Shown here piece by piece: positions 26,403 to 39,100 of a stretch of DNA of 64,000 nt. The position numbers and the translations under genes are program-made. The notes beneath the pieces were generated by a model. It was not told the origin of the DNA. It did no database searches and saw only the letters and a list, made by a program, of their open reading frames with translations. Location: NCBI RefSeq assembly GCF_003254395.2, contig NC_037649.1:8953931-9017930 (forward strand), in the 5' to 3' direction. Source of the DNA: Apis mellifera (Eukaryota > Arthropoda > Insecta > Hymenoptera > Apidae). How positions within the stretch are numbered: position 1 is the stretch's first letter; every line of letters begins with the position of its first letter.

Positions 26403-29400
26403 CTGCACACAAGGAAGATCGAGTTTTTTTTTTCTTTTTTTTTTTATATATCTTTGCATCGACGAATGTTACACATTTTGATTTTCGTTGGGAGAAGGAA
26501 AGATGGCTTCGAGGATTTGATAATAGTTGATCGTTGGATGGATTATAATGATTGGAGTTTTTGGATGAAATTGTTTGTGGGCAATTGAAAAGTTTGGAAA
26601 TGAAAGAGTTTGAAAAGAGAGTTTTCCTCGGAGGTTATTTCATCGTTATGAAAATGGTTACACATGCGGGGAATTGGGAAATAGAGTTGGTTGTACGATA
26701 GTCGGATTAGTTTCCGTATTCCGAGATTAAATTAATTTTAAAGCAGGAAGTAAGGAGGAAGTTCGGATAGCTACGAGACTTCAAGATGTCCCTGTAATCA
26801 AGCAAATTAATTTACAGCGTCCCACGAGGGAAAGTGAGAACAGGACAGAACAAGTAAAATATAAGTTCTCGGGTAAATCAAATCGGATATACATCTCTGT
26901 AAAACTTTTGTCGTTTAGTGACTTTCGATGTAACTTTCCTCACATTTTGTAACAACGATGCAATATAATTTTTCACTTTAATAAATCGAAAAATTAAAAG
27001 AATCTTGGTTCTTTTTTTCGAAGCTTGATTTTCGAAGCGAATAAAACGGTATCGACGTTTAAAGTAAAAGGAATGGAAAATAATGGAAGCAAAGACGTTT
27101 CTAGAATCGAAACAGAGGGGGGGGAAAGGACGGAAAAATACGGGTCGACTGGAGAAAGGGATCTTTTACAACTTTTTTTATGATGCAATATGCCCGACAT
27201 TCTATGCTCACGAAAACTAAACCTATTACCTTTGCCACTGTGCAGTGATTAAATGCGACTATAAAAAAGCGTTCTTCAAACAAAGTTAAATAAGGTGGCC
27301 GATGATGGGAATTCGGAGTAATTGCGATTGAAACGGGTCACGAAACGAATTAGGGGAAGAAAGTTAAAAGGAGAAGTTTCGTTTTTAACTTTCTCTCTCT
27401 CTTTCCGATTTTTATTTTCTCATCCCTTATCCACGAAAATCGAATTTGAAAAATTCCAATTATTAAAAAAAAAAAAATTAGATATTTTATAAATTTGAAA
27501 GAAAAATTTGGATTTAATATGTATATTGAGCCAAATTTAGTAACATCCATTCAAATATTTTAGCAAAATGTTCTTCAACGAGGTTTCGAGAGGGCAGAGA
27601 AGAAGCGTTCATTCACATCTAACTTCTTATATTCAAATGAGTGGACGCAGTTATGGGAGTAGAACTATGAACGAGCAAGTTCTTGTCCCCGCGTCTAAAT
27701 AGACGCCTTCATTCTTTGCCGCTCATTTTGACGTTATGCAAATGAAATGTGCGCCGAGAAAATCGTTCTTTATTCCCTCGAAAGTCTTGAAACGTCTGAA
27801 TAAATTAAAAAAAAAGAAAAAAAAAAGAAAAGAAAAAGAACACATCTCCGTACGTTTACCCCGTTAAAGTACTTTCTCGTTTCGAAATACATCGAAATTC
27901 ACAATTCACGCATCATCGTATATAAAAATCTAAATTTATTCAAAAATTCTAACTCTCTTTCTCTTTTTACTTCTACTAAATATCGATATCATAACCAAGA
28001 TCACCTCAGATCTCGAAACACCTCTAAACGACTATCCACACGAATTAAAAAAAAAAAAAAAAAGAAAAAAAAAAAGAAAAAGGGTACTCACTCGACGAAA
28101 TGATGAACCTGGTTGCTGCTCGTCCTCTTGGCAGCTCTCGCCTCGACACTGGCCGCCGTGCGCACGATCAATTCTCTGCACTGCTTCTGAAGATCCCTTA
28201 GTTCCGTTTCCGCGTCCTCGACACGTTTCAGGAGCTCGACCAGGGCCTCGCTTCCGGGCGCCAGCTGACTCTCCAAGCTGCGCGTCAATCGGCGAAGGGC
28301 GGCCAATCTTCTCTCCCGCTCGCTCAACTCTTGCTCGCTTCCGCTGTCGGAGATCCCGCTGTCGGACAGCGAGCCACCTTCGGTCAGACTGATCGGCGAC
28401 GAGTCGCCGAATTTCCCCGACACGCCGCTGCCCACTTCCTCCGTGCTCGAGTCTTTCAACACCACCGTCCCGTTCTGAAAACAAAAAGGCGGCGTCCGCC
28501 TTTCATTTCGCTTCTCCTCTCTAGTGCTCTATTTCTCTTTCGAGGATGCTGCTTTTGTTGCCAGGATTATGTAATTACGTTATATCACACTCGAGAAATA
28601 AACGTGCGTGTAAAAGTAGGATGAAGATAGGGGAAAATTTTGTTCAAGGTAGCGAATTATGCGAATAATTTGTTTTATTAAGTGAAATGATCGAGGTTGA
28701 TGATGAAGAACAATAATTAATCGTACTGATTTAAAATAAAATTACAATTTTTTCAGAAATTGATTGAAAACATACTCGTTCGTTTATTAACCAATTTAAT
28801 CTAAAATTTTTGGTTAATTCGAATTAAAATTGGAACGGGATCGAAGGAGTAGCACAAATTATCTTTCGTTCCGCGATCGATCGGAGAGAAAATCACGAAA
28901 GGATGTGCTTAAACCGTGCCACTGATTAGATCACGGGACGCTGATAGGTATAAATATACCCTCAGAGAATACGATATCGAATATTGCATAATCCAGTGTT
29001 GGTTATTGCCGGCGGGCAACCGGAAGGCATATAAGACGATTATATACGAAGGAAGAAGGGGCAGAGATCGAAGGGGGTGAGCGAAAGAAAGGAAGCAGAC
29101 TGAGAGAGACGCATATCGTCACTGTTTCTCTCTGAAATTTTAAGATGAAAATCAATGTGTATATATATATTTGATACGAATGTTCGATAAAAATTTTCGA
29201 TACTTTCGTCAATGGGAGAGATATATGTATTTGGGTCGAGGTGAACGATTTATTAGAGTTGTTACATATCACGTGTTTTTGACTTGGAATCGATAAATCC
29301 TAGAAGAGACGTGGGTTACTTAAATGTTCTTAACTTTGTGATTCCTCTTAACTTTGGAACCGACTTTGACTTCTTCGACAGAAGAAAAAATAAAAACGAT

Positions 29401-30136
29401 ATTTTCTTTCTTTACAGTAAAAAATTTCTTACAAACCCGACGTTCTTTGCAACGCTATTGACAACCCCTATCAATCTCGACACGTATCTTACAAACGAAT
29501 CCAACGAAGAAAGAACAGACAACGAAAGAAAGAAATAAAAGTATTATTCCCACGACACGAAACATTGATATCGAACGGAGTCAATGGTAATAACGTTCAA
29601 AAAAAAAAAGAAAAAGAAAGAAAGAAGAAGAAGAAGAAGAAGAGAGAAAAATAGGGTGCGGAGGATTGCGAAACAAGGATGAAGACACGAGAGCAAGAAG
29701 GGGAGAGGAGAGGAAGGGGTGGAAGAGGCGAGGAGCAGAGGGGGTGGGTGAAAGAGAGGGTTGGTTTAGGCTGTTGCAGCGACGAGGGAACGGGGAGGGA
29801 GGGAGGGAGGGAGGCTCCGGTAATGAAAAGCGCGATCCGCATACCAAGTAGCAACCTTCAACCTAACCTATATATAAGTCGGTATACTCTTGTATAACGG
29901 ATAGTAGGTACGAAGTGAGTCTCGAAGTCGGAATCCACGTTGCCCGAAGGACCAATCACGTAGAAGAAAACTGCGAGAATTCCTTATTTCCGGTCTAGTA
30001 GGGCGGCCCGGTAACAGGGCCATATCACCCTCATCTCCCTCCCTCTCTCTCTCTCTCTCTTTCTCTGATTCTGGCACGACTAACCTTGGAATATATCGCG
30101 TGTCATCGTGGCGGATGGAGGGTTAGGTCGAACGTT

Positions 30137-30167
<31 letters not shown>

Positions 30168-33100
30168 GGAAGTGGGAGGTGGTACGGATGGAAACGGTTC
30201 GATTTCGTTTCCAGACATCGATGGAGTTTGCTTCGAGTAGGTGACGGGCATTCGAGTCCTTCTCGGGGATACTTGATGACCTCTGCCTCTGCTGCAATCT
30301 TTTCTCGAATCGTGTTGCGAATCGTGATCGTATGCAGAGTTTTTATCTTGTGATATCTCTGTTTTATTTAAATTAGAATTATTAAGTAATAAGATTTGTT
30401 GGAAGAGAATATCAGAGAATATTCTTAATAGTAAAAAAAAAAATTGTGTAAAAGTGAAAGCATCGATAAATAATTTCGTACGTTATTTCGAGGATCAAAT
30501 TTACGATAAATATCGTGAAACGTTCAAACGATTAATTATTTTTGCGTTTTCTCGTGAACGAGGTTAGGTTCGATATTTCATTTTGATATATAGCACAGAA
30601 TGTATAAACTGGCATCACAGCTGTGTATCGAGCTGTCCGTCGAGCTTACGAATTGTTTCTATTCGATCTTATAATTAGACCCATCTAATTCGATCACGGC
30701 TTATAATTAGGACTTGGCGACGGGGAATGAAACTAATGTAACGATCTAAAGGGCAAGTGGATCAAGGAGGGAAAGAGAGAGAGACGCGCGATAAAATCGT
30801 TCGGACGTAACGTTAGGAGGTGAACCTACGTACGTGGAAGGTTCACGCGGTTAAAAAGCGAGTCTGAGTTATTGCACGTGAAAAGTAAAACTAGGTATTA
30901 CCGGGATAATTGGGCCGTGTAACGAGCCGAGCAATTTTTCCTGTCTCCTGTTAATTTGAGATATCGCGTTACATAAATTTCCGGTTACCTCTCCTCCACG
31001 ATCCTCCAGCCTTTAACTTCTCCTCTTTAAACGAACTCCGCTTCTACTTTATACAGACGATGGAAATTTTATGATAAACAGCAACTCTCGATTTTTTTCC
31101 CTCTCCAACGTATTCGGCTCTTAAAAAAAAAAAAAAAGATCATCGTAATTTACACGATGATTTATATACTTAATTTACTTATTCTCGAAATTTAGAATTT
31201 TGCAATCGAATTGATTTCGCGTAAACGGTTTCGATAGGGTGGTTAAATGCGATAACGATCAATTTCCACAAAGATCATTAGGCAAACAACCAGTTGAAGC
31301 GGTAGCGTTCATCGTGCTCCTTGACCGGAAGTGCTAATCAACCAAGCCGAGCCTCTTAATCTCTTCTAGCCCACGTAGAAAGTGGGTGCTCGTCGACACC
31401 GGTATATCCGCCGGCTACAACTGGTCGGTCGACCACCGTTCACCGGCAGCGATATTAAATTTGTATTTTTACGCTGATTCCACGGCCCATTCCCGTACGT
31501 GAGGCGAAAGGGAATCGTTCGGCCGATTAACGATCCGAGCTCCCCAGGGAGCTCCCGAGGTAGCCGAGACACACAGCTTCCCAACTCGCACGCTATCCTA
31601 AAACTCGTCCCTCTCCCCCTCCCTCCCTCCTACCCGCCCGCCTCCTATTCGCTAATATTTTATTTAATGCCTATCAAAATTTATGGATTTCTCTCGGTCT
31701 CGGCCAACGGGAATTTAATGTTTTTGTCTCGATCGTGGTTAAAAACAATGCGGGTTCGATTCTCGATCGAGGATTAAATAATGTATCGTGAGTGGTGTTT
31801 TCTTGGAAAAGGAATTTTCCAAAGGTTTTCCTTTTTTTCTATTCGATGTCGTTGGTTTAAAATAAATAGCAGGGGAAAGGGAGGGATTGAAATCGTGTTC
31901 GAGAGGATGGGATATTTGTGCCCTAGGTAGATTCGAAAGGAAAATAGAGATAAAAATTGATTATAAAGATTGCGATTAATCTTTTCGAATAATTTCGCCA
32001 TCGAAATAAACACAAGTATTCCATATCTCGAATCATCCCCAATTTGATTTTATCGCTCCGATCGGAATTCCTTGTTCCATTATCCTTCCCCTCCCAAGAA
32101 GCGATCACTTTTTCTCAAAAAGAAAGACGAAGGCGAGCCGCTTTGTACCGCTGTTCCTCGGTAAAGGGTCGGAAATAATAGGAGAAAGAAAGACGTAACA
32201 CGGTGTGCATGAAATTATCCCCACGAGTGTCGTAGATCGACGAAACCGAGCGGATTATTCCGTCTTGACGGGACTTTGAATGCTCGCGGAACGGAAACGG
32301 AGACGGCTGGCGGAAGAAACGGTTGCAAGAACGCTGCTAACCTTTCGCGGGGGGGTTGCTAGGAGCAGCTTGGCTTTGTTAGGGTGAAAATATCGCGTCG
32401 CGGCCCATACGTCTTCCCGACAGGCGAAATAAGCGCGGGGACAATTGGAAATTGCCAAGGTTAAAACTCGCGTTGCTTTCTCGTTTAGTGGATGGTGGCG
32501 GATGTTTGCTTCGTCTAATGAAAATTTGGTCGAACGGAAAAGTAGAGAAAAGAAGCGAATTGATAGGGAAACGGTGGAAAAGAAGATAAACACAAATAAT
32601 TCTAATTATTGGTTATAGGAATCCGTGGTTGTAGACCCCGGATCGGGGTCCCCATGTCTCGTGCCAAGGCTTCTCTCCATTCCTCCGTGTCACCCTCTTC
32701 TATTTCGTTCTATATGGAGAAACTTAAAAACAACTCGCTTAATAAACGTAAATTTTCGAAGAAGAAGGGGAGGAGGAGGAGGAGGACTATATAAATAGCG
32801 ATAGGAAGGAGCCGGGAAGAGGGGCAAGACGGGGTCAGATTAGAGGGTACGTTTGACAGATGACACTTGTCGATATCGTGTTTCGGTTAAACGCCACCGC
32901 ATCCCCCTATTTCCGCCCATATCCGTCTTGCATTTGCATATAGAGTAAATCTCGGTCTCGCGACTGGCTTCCACGCTTTTATGGACTTAAGGAGAAAAGT
33001 AGCTCGAGGTGAGGCAGGTGGCAGGTTTGTTATCACGACTTCCGATTGGCCTGGCCGTGTTCCGCTTGTCAGAGAAACGTGCCACCCGCCCCGCGATATT

Positions 33101-36100
33101 TCCACGTCTACGTCTCTCATTTTTTTTTCCCTTCCCTCCTCCCCGTTACGCGATTAGAATAACTGGCTCCGCCTGATTGCTCGCCTTATTACTCGACCCC
33201 TGAACTTCGATTCTTGTTGTTCGCTTTGCACGCTTAATTGTTTCGCTGAATGCAAATGTATATATGGATCGAAGGGATACAATTTTTAATCTCGAAAAAC
33301 AATCTTTTGGAAAATCGATAGTAATGAAATATCGAGAAAATTTTTGAAAAATTCTGGGATCAGGATAATAAAGAAAAATATATTTTTTTGGATGCACGAT
33401 AATAATTCGTATCCTATCGAACATAATTTTTCAATCCCTTCGAGAGAAGAGGCTTCGTCGTTGGATTTTACCTCTACAAGGAAAGAAAGAAAAAACAGAG
33501 AGGAGGAGAAAGAAGGTTTGGCGCGAAGCAAAAGACGAGCCAATAAACATGATTCGCCTTATAATCTCGTCTTCCTTAGGAGAGCCATATCCCTAGAGTT
33601 CTTCCGCTCTCAGCCAATCTAAGCGGGGAAATGGTTTTATGCACACAAGTGATGCCCACGGGAACCGTTACCCCGTCCAAGGACGTTGAATAATTGCTGC
33701 CAGCTATCTAACCGATTGAAAATCAAGGATACCGTGGGAATATCGCCTAAACGATTTCGTTCTTTCAATCGTCGATGGTTATTAACACCGGATAAGATTC
33801 GTCAAAATCATTACAGAAACAATTCTGTATCCCCTTCCTTTTCTTCTTCTTTCAAGTTTCGAGAAAGAAAGAAAGAAAAATCATAAATTTACGACGATTC
33901 GCAATCTCAAGATCGAAAAATGAAAATTCATCCGTATGTGAAGCAATTTTCATCCATCACACGGATGGAAGAATAGGATGCTCGTGGAGTTTCGTGGAAA
34001 CGATAATAGGCATGATAGAAAATGAAGAGGAGGAGGAGGAGGATAGAAAGGACCGAAGGTTGGACCCGAGAATAACCATTATCCAAGCGAAGGACGTGGA
34101 TCACGATGCAAAACGATCGATCGGCGCGCACTTAGCGGCCCTTGTCGGCCCTCACGATTCTTCTCTTTTAGCCGTCTTCTCCTCTAATCGTCACACGTAA
34201 CATACGTACACGTGCATACGGTAATGGAATCGAACAATATTATCCATCGTAACGTGCAACGGAATGCGATTTTCTAACCGATCCAACGAGATAACTTTGC
34301 CCTTTTGTACATGTGCTATGGATACGATCATTTAACGTAACGTGAATTTTAACTCGAAGATTATACGCGATTATCTTATATCTCATAAAGGATTAGAAAG
34401 AAGAGAAATAACGTAAAAAATAGTAAAGTGAATTTGATAATGACACTTTCTTTGGTAATGAACGAGAATCAGATGAAATAAAAACTTTACGATATATTGC
34501 CCGCTTTAGCGAAATTACTCTTCAACGCGGCACTGAAAAATTTTATTGTCCAACCATTTTCCGCGATTATCGGCCTCGACTCGTTTCCTCGACGCGTTAT
34601 CGAATGAATAGGACTCTAAAAATGGAAGTTTTCTAAGAACGATTCGTCGTATCCATAAAAGTAAGAAGAAGGTCACTGCGAGCGGGAAAAAGACGAGGCG
34701 AAGTTAATTCGATTCGATCGAGCAAAAAATATTTTTCAATTTCAAGTTTGGTAGAAAATTTTTTTTTTAATTCTTCAAAACTAGTAACGTTTCCAAATCT
34801 ATTCCTCTCGAATAATTTGGATCCATATTTTTTAAAATATTATCTTACCTGACAACTGATGTCTTGTTTCTCGGACAACAACCTTGCGACGTGACGAACT
34901 GACGATGCAACCTCCGAAGTGGCTCCCGCCTGTAGGGCCACGTCCAAAACTGCAAGCGTGTCTTTATCCCTCCGCAAAGCGCACTGAAGCTCCGACAAAC
35001 GTATACTAAACTGTTGGACGGCTTGCAGAGCGCACAATTGTTGATTGCCTCTGCAAAATATGGTTCAGCCAAGGTTATCGTGGGTGGGGATATCGAGGAT
35101 AGAATTTGCTTAAAGTATACGATACTCGTGGCCTAGAATATTTTTTGTGTATCTTGAGTTAGATAGAATTCTAATTAACGATTTCTATGACGAATTTCGA
35201 AAAGTATTGGCAGATAAAGCGCGTAAATGGTTAAATGAATTACTTTCTAGATGATAGAATTGAATCGTTGAAACAGATAAAAGAGAGGATTCGAAATCTT
35301 AATAAATTAATATACGAAGAAAATAATTTATAAATAAATAGTAAACAAATGTTGCACTAAAAAGTATTGCGTATATGAATCGATCAATATAAAATAGATC
35401 TGAATTTAATAATTTATCGAAAGGAAGCCTAGTTTTCTCGATGCGTTCGATGCTCCACAAACATGGATTATTTCGAGTTCTCGGAATCGGTGAAAGCGAG
35501 CCACGAAATTGAATGGAAAAATCGCGAGACGGGTCAACACAATAAAAAGTGGAACGAGGGCGAAAGCCTCTTGGCAAACAGTAAGACGTCAAATTATTAG
35601 CGGATCTCCCCGATGACGGTATCGGCAAATAAGAAACACTTTAGGTCGATCCTCGTGGCCCTAGGCTCGCGCCATCCAATGAAACCAAGAAAAATGGTTT
35701 TCCACATCGACGTGCGATCGAAAGAATCTCTCTTCCTTCGACGAGAGAGAAAAAAAGAAAGAAAGAAAGAGAAAGGAAGGAATAGTTGGAGTAAAAGCGA
35801 ATAAAAATGAGAAAAAATTTAAACGTTCGTTTAAAATTTTAAAAGCGACAAAATAGAGAAGAAAATGGCCATATTGGAAAAATGAAGCGTAACACCGGCC
35901 GATTTGTACGTTATAGAGAAGAGTCGCGTGCGCTCGTGCAAAGAATAGAAATTCCTGGGGAGAGCGTCCGAGGGATAGGATTGACCTTTGTAAAAGCCGA
36001 GTGGGTCACTGGTAAACCCCTTTGCATGGGTCAGAACCCCTATCAGACTGGGGAATCAAGTGCTCATACGGCAATTAAAACGCGCGTGGTGGCCAACCAC

Positions 36101-39100
36101 CACGTGCCTCTCGCTTCGAACACGTATCAATTTCAAGGTTCGTGATTCGCTTCACTCGCTATATTTATAATGCGTCTACATGTTTCAAAATAAATATGCA
36201 TTTCAATTGAAATTTTCGAGACGAATATACGCTTGAGATATTTAACTTTTCGAATTATCGACTATTCGATTTATTCTTTCCTCCGAGAGAATTGATTAAA
36301 ATTTAATAAAAATTTTCGCGCGACCATCTGATCTACGATGATTTACTTTTTTATATGGCAACAACAGTCGTTTCTTCGGGCACGCGATCGATTTAGAAAC
36401 AGTCCAAGATTAAACTGGCGATCCCGGCTAAAACTAGTAATCCCGTGACACGGGTCGAAATCCCAAAGATTCGAGCCCTCGTTGCCTACGGTGTCCATGG
36501 TTCCCGCTGTGTTTGCTTTCGAGGCTTCATTGCCTCTCATAATATTTGCCCAACGTCACACGACCGGCCAGCGAACGGTCAGTCAATGATCCTAAACCAG
36601 CTATTCCACGCGCTCCACGAAACTCGATAACGTTCCTACCCTATCTCGAAAGAAACTGTAAGGGACAAGAGGTTTCGAACAATTGTGTTATATATTGTCC
36701 TTAATTGTCCAATCCTTTTTACATTCTAATCGTAAGAATTGTTTTCGTATGTCGTTACTCACTTTTGAAAGGTTTCGTCCCAGACGCGATACAGATCCGC
36801 CACACCATCCTTGAGCGCAGTGAAGATCAACGAGGCGGAGTTGCCTAGATCGGTGATCAGTCTGTGCGTCGAGACGTTCAACGCCAGCATAGCCGCCTTG
36901 CGATCCCTCAACGCTGCCAGTTCGGCCTAGAGCATTAAATATACATTTTTAGTGGTTACCTTCTTCGGCTAACTCAAACGAATTGCCCCGCTCTTTGCGA
37001 GCACGGCGTTGGGGGGGCTCGCTTTGGGGTTGCGGGTGATGTATAAACTTGGCCACGGTAATAGACCACGAGTACAACTGTACAACTTACGACACGACGA
37101 AAGTATAATTTTGTCGTTCTTGGAGAAAATTTTATCGAACAATAATTGCGTGTATCGAATTCGAGTAACGTATTTTATAACATTTTTTTTATTATTATTT
37201 TAAAAAGAAAGAAGCGTTAAAATTCGTATCGAGAGGAAAAAGTGACCTAGGTCCGGAGGAGGTATATCACGAACTCCATTTTTACGAATATCGAGAGCAG
37301 TCAGGCAGAGTCGGTCCGGCATCAAGGGCGAAATAAACGTAAGTTTATCAGGAAGAGCATAACCGAACTATAAGGGTTGGAAGAGAGCAAGGTAGACGAT
37401 GGAGTAACCACGTCACGTTGTCACGTCTCTCCTTCGTCCTACTGCAGGAGGCGACCGACGAGGGCCGCATAAATAAACCCAGCTTTACGACGCAGCCCGT
37501 AACAGAACGAAAACGAGAGCCCCTCCGCTTCGTCCACACCCTCCCTCCCTCTCTCTCTCTTTCTCTCTCTCTCCCTTCTATTTCTTCCTCGCCACTCCAC
37601 CACCACCCCGCGTCATTTCTCTCGCGTGACGAGCAGCCACGGTTCGGGAGAAGATCGTAAACCTGCTCTCCTTGCGGTCATCGCGCGTCTCGACATCCCT
37701 TTCCACCTTACTTTCCACTTTCGTGTACCATCGAGTAATTTCTGTCGTCGTAACGACGGACTTTACTACTGTTTCCTTTTCTTGCGTTTCTGTCCCGCGC
37801 TGATCTCCTCCTTTCGAATTCTCGCCAATCGGATTCTTCAGAATTTTCTACTCTCTTTTTCTTTTTTATTTCTTTTCCTTTTTTTTTCTTTCTTTAACTT
37901 TTCGAGAAAGTAATTGATTTTGAAAGATACATTTCGTTTCGACGAGAGAAAGGGATAAGAATGTCTGATTCTACTTTATAATTTTTATAAGTGGAGATTT
38001 AAAAAGAAGTAATTTTAACAAAATGAAAATGTTTTTCACGAAATAAAATATAGTAAAATGTATCACGAGTGACAAAATATAGGGTAGCAGATAGGGATAA
38101 AAAGGCGCGTTGTTCTCGTTCGAGATTTCCATCGCCCTCCATCAATCAAAGGATCTTCTCGACTGCAACGGGAAATCATAAAGACCGTGATGTCACTGAT
38201 ACGATTTGACGTCGAGATTAGCTTCGTACGTCGCATTTTATATTCCGTTTGTTACGGTCAACGTAATTTATCATTACCATTCCCTTTATCTCATCCCCGA
38301 CATTCTTTAAAGAAAACTTCTCATCTCGTGGATACGAATCGCATCTTTTTCCTTTCTTTCTCTCCCTCTTTCAAAAAAAAAGAACGTAATTTTTCCACGC
38401 CTCCTTTTCGAGAAAAACTTCGAAATCGAAACTCTCTCTCCTCTAACCTTCCCTCGATCCCTCCTTCCCATCGTAAAACTCGCATCGAATCGATATTCTT
38501 CGCGGCTCCCCCGCTAATCGATGCAAATCCGTGCACGAGCAAACGACGGATACAGCCGCGATTCCGGGCACGCTATCGAGGAGGTCAGACGCGTGAAAAG
38601 CGGCGGTTCACGCGCGTGAGGAATCCGCACCGTCTCTCCGCCTCTGCGAGAAAAGAGAGAGAAGCGCGCGCGACGGAGAAGGGAGAGAGAGAGAGAGAGA
38701 AAGAGAAACGCTTTCGTCCGACGGCGGTCGCGACGAAAAGTGGCTGGCATTGATATTCCGGGCGCATGGCGAACACAGAAGCAGCACCAGATCCGCGGCC
38801 GTTCCCCTCTTTTCCAACCACCCACTCGCCCCCTCTTCTCCCCCTTTGCCAGCCCTCCTCCCCCCTCCCGGCAAACCCTCTCCGATCACCCTTGTTACAC
38901 ACCCTTTCCCTCACCCTTTTGCCCTTTCGACGACGCGCCACCGCAACGCAGACACGCACATTCCGATCTAATTCAATTTCCAATCAACAGCCAATCAATT
39001 GATTCGAATTCGGTATACAGAGCGGTCGGCTGCCTCCCGACGTAACCCTCTGCATGCCTATGAGCCTGCTCTGCCCACACTCTCTCCATCTCTCTCGCTC

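Noticed and set aside
28331..28624. 97-codon plus-strand frame over klar exon L
   Set aside because: Antisense shadow of exon L running into intron.
29581..29854. Minus-strand Ser/Phe/Pro-rich frames of about 85 codons
   Set aside because: Translation of a purine-rich simple-sequence tract.
29857..29872. CCTAACCT-like word resembling the insect telomere repeat TTAGG
   Set aside because: Only one or two units, not an array.
38190..38753. 187-codon plus-strand ATG frame
   Set aside because: Low-complexity Arg/Ser/Phe-rich product over pyrimidine-rich and GA-repeat DNA, no splice or domain support, opposite strand to klar.
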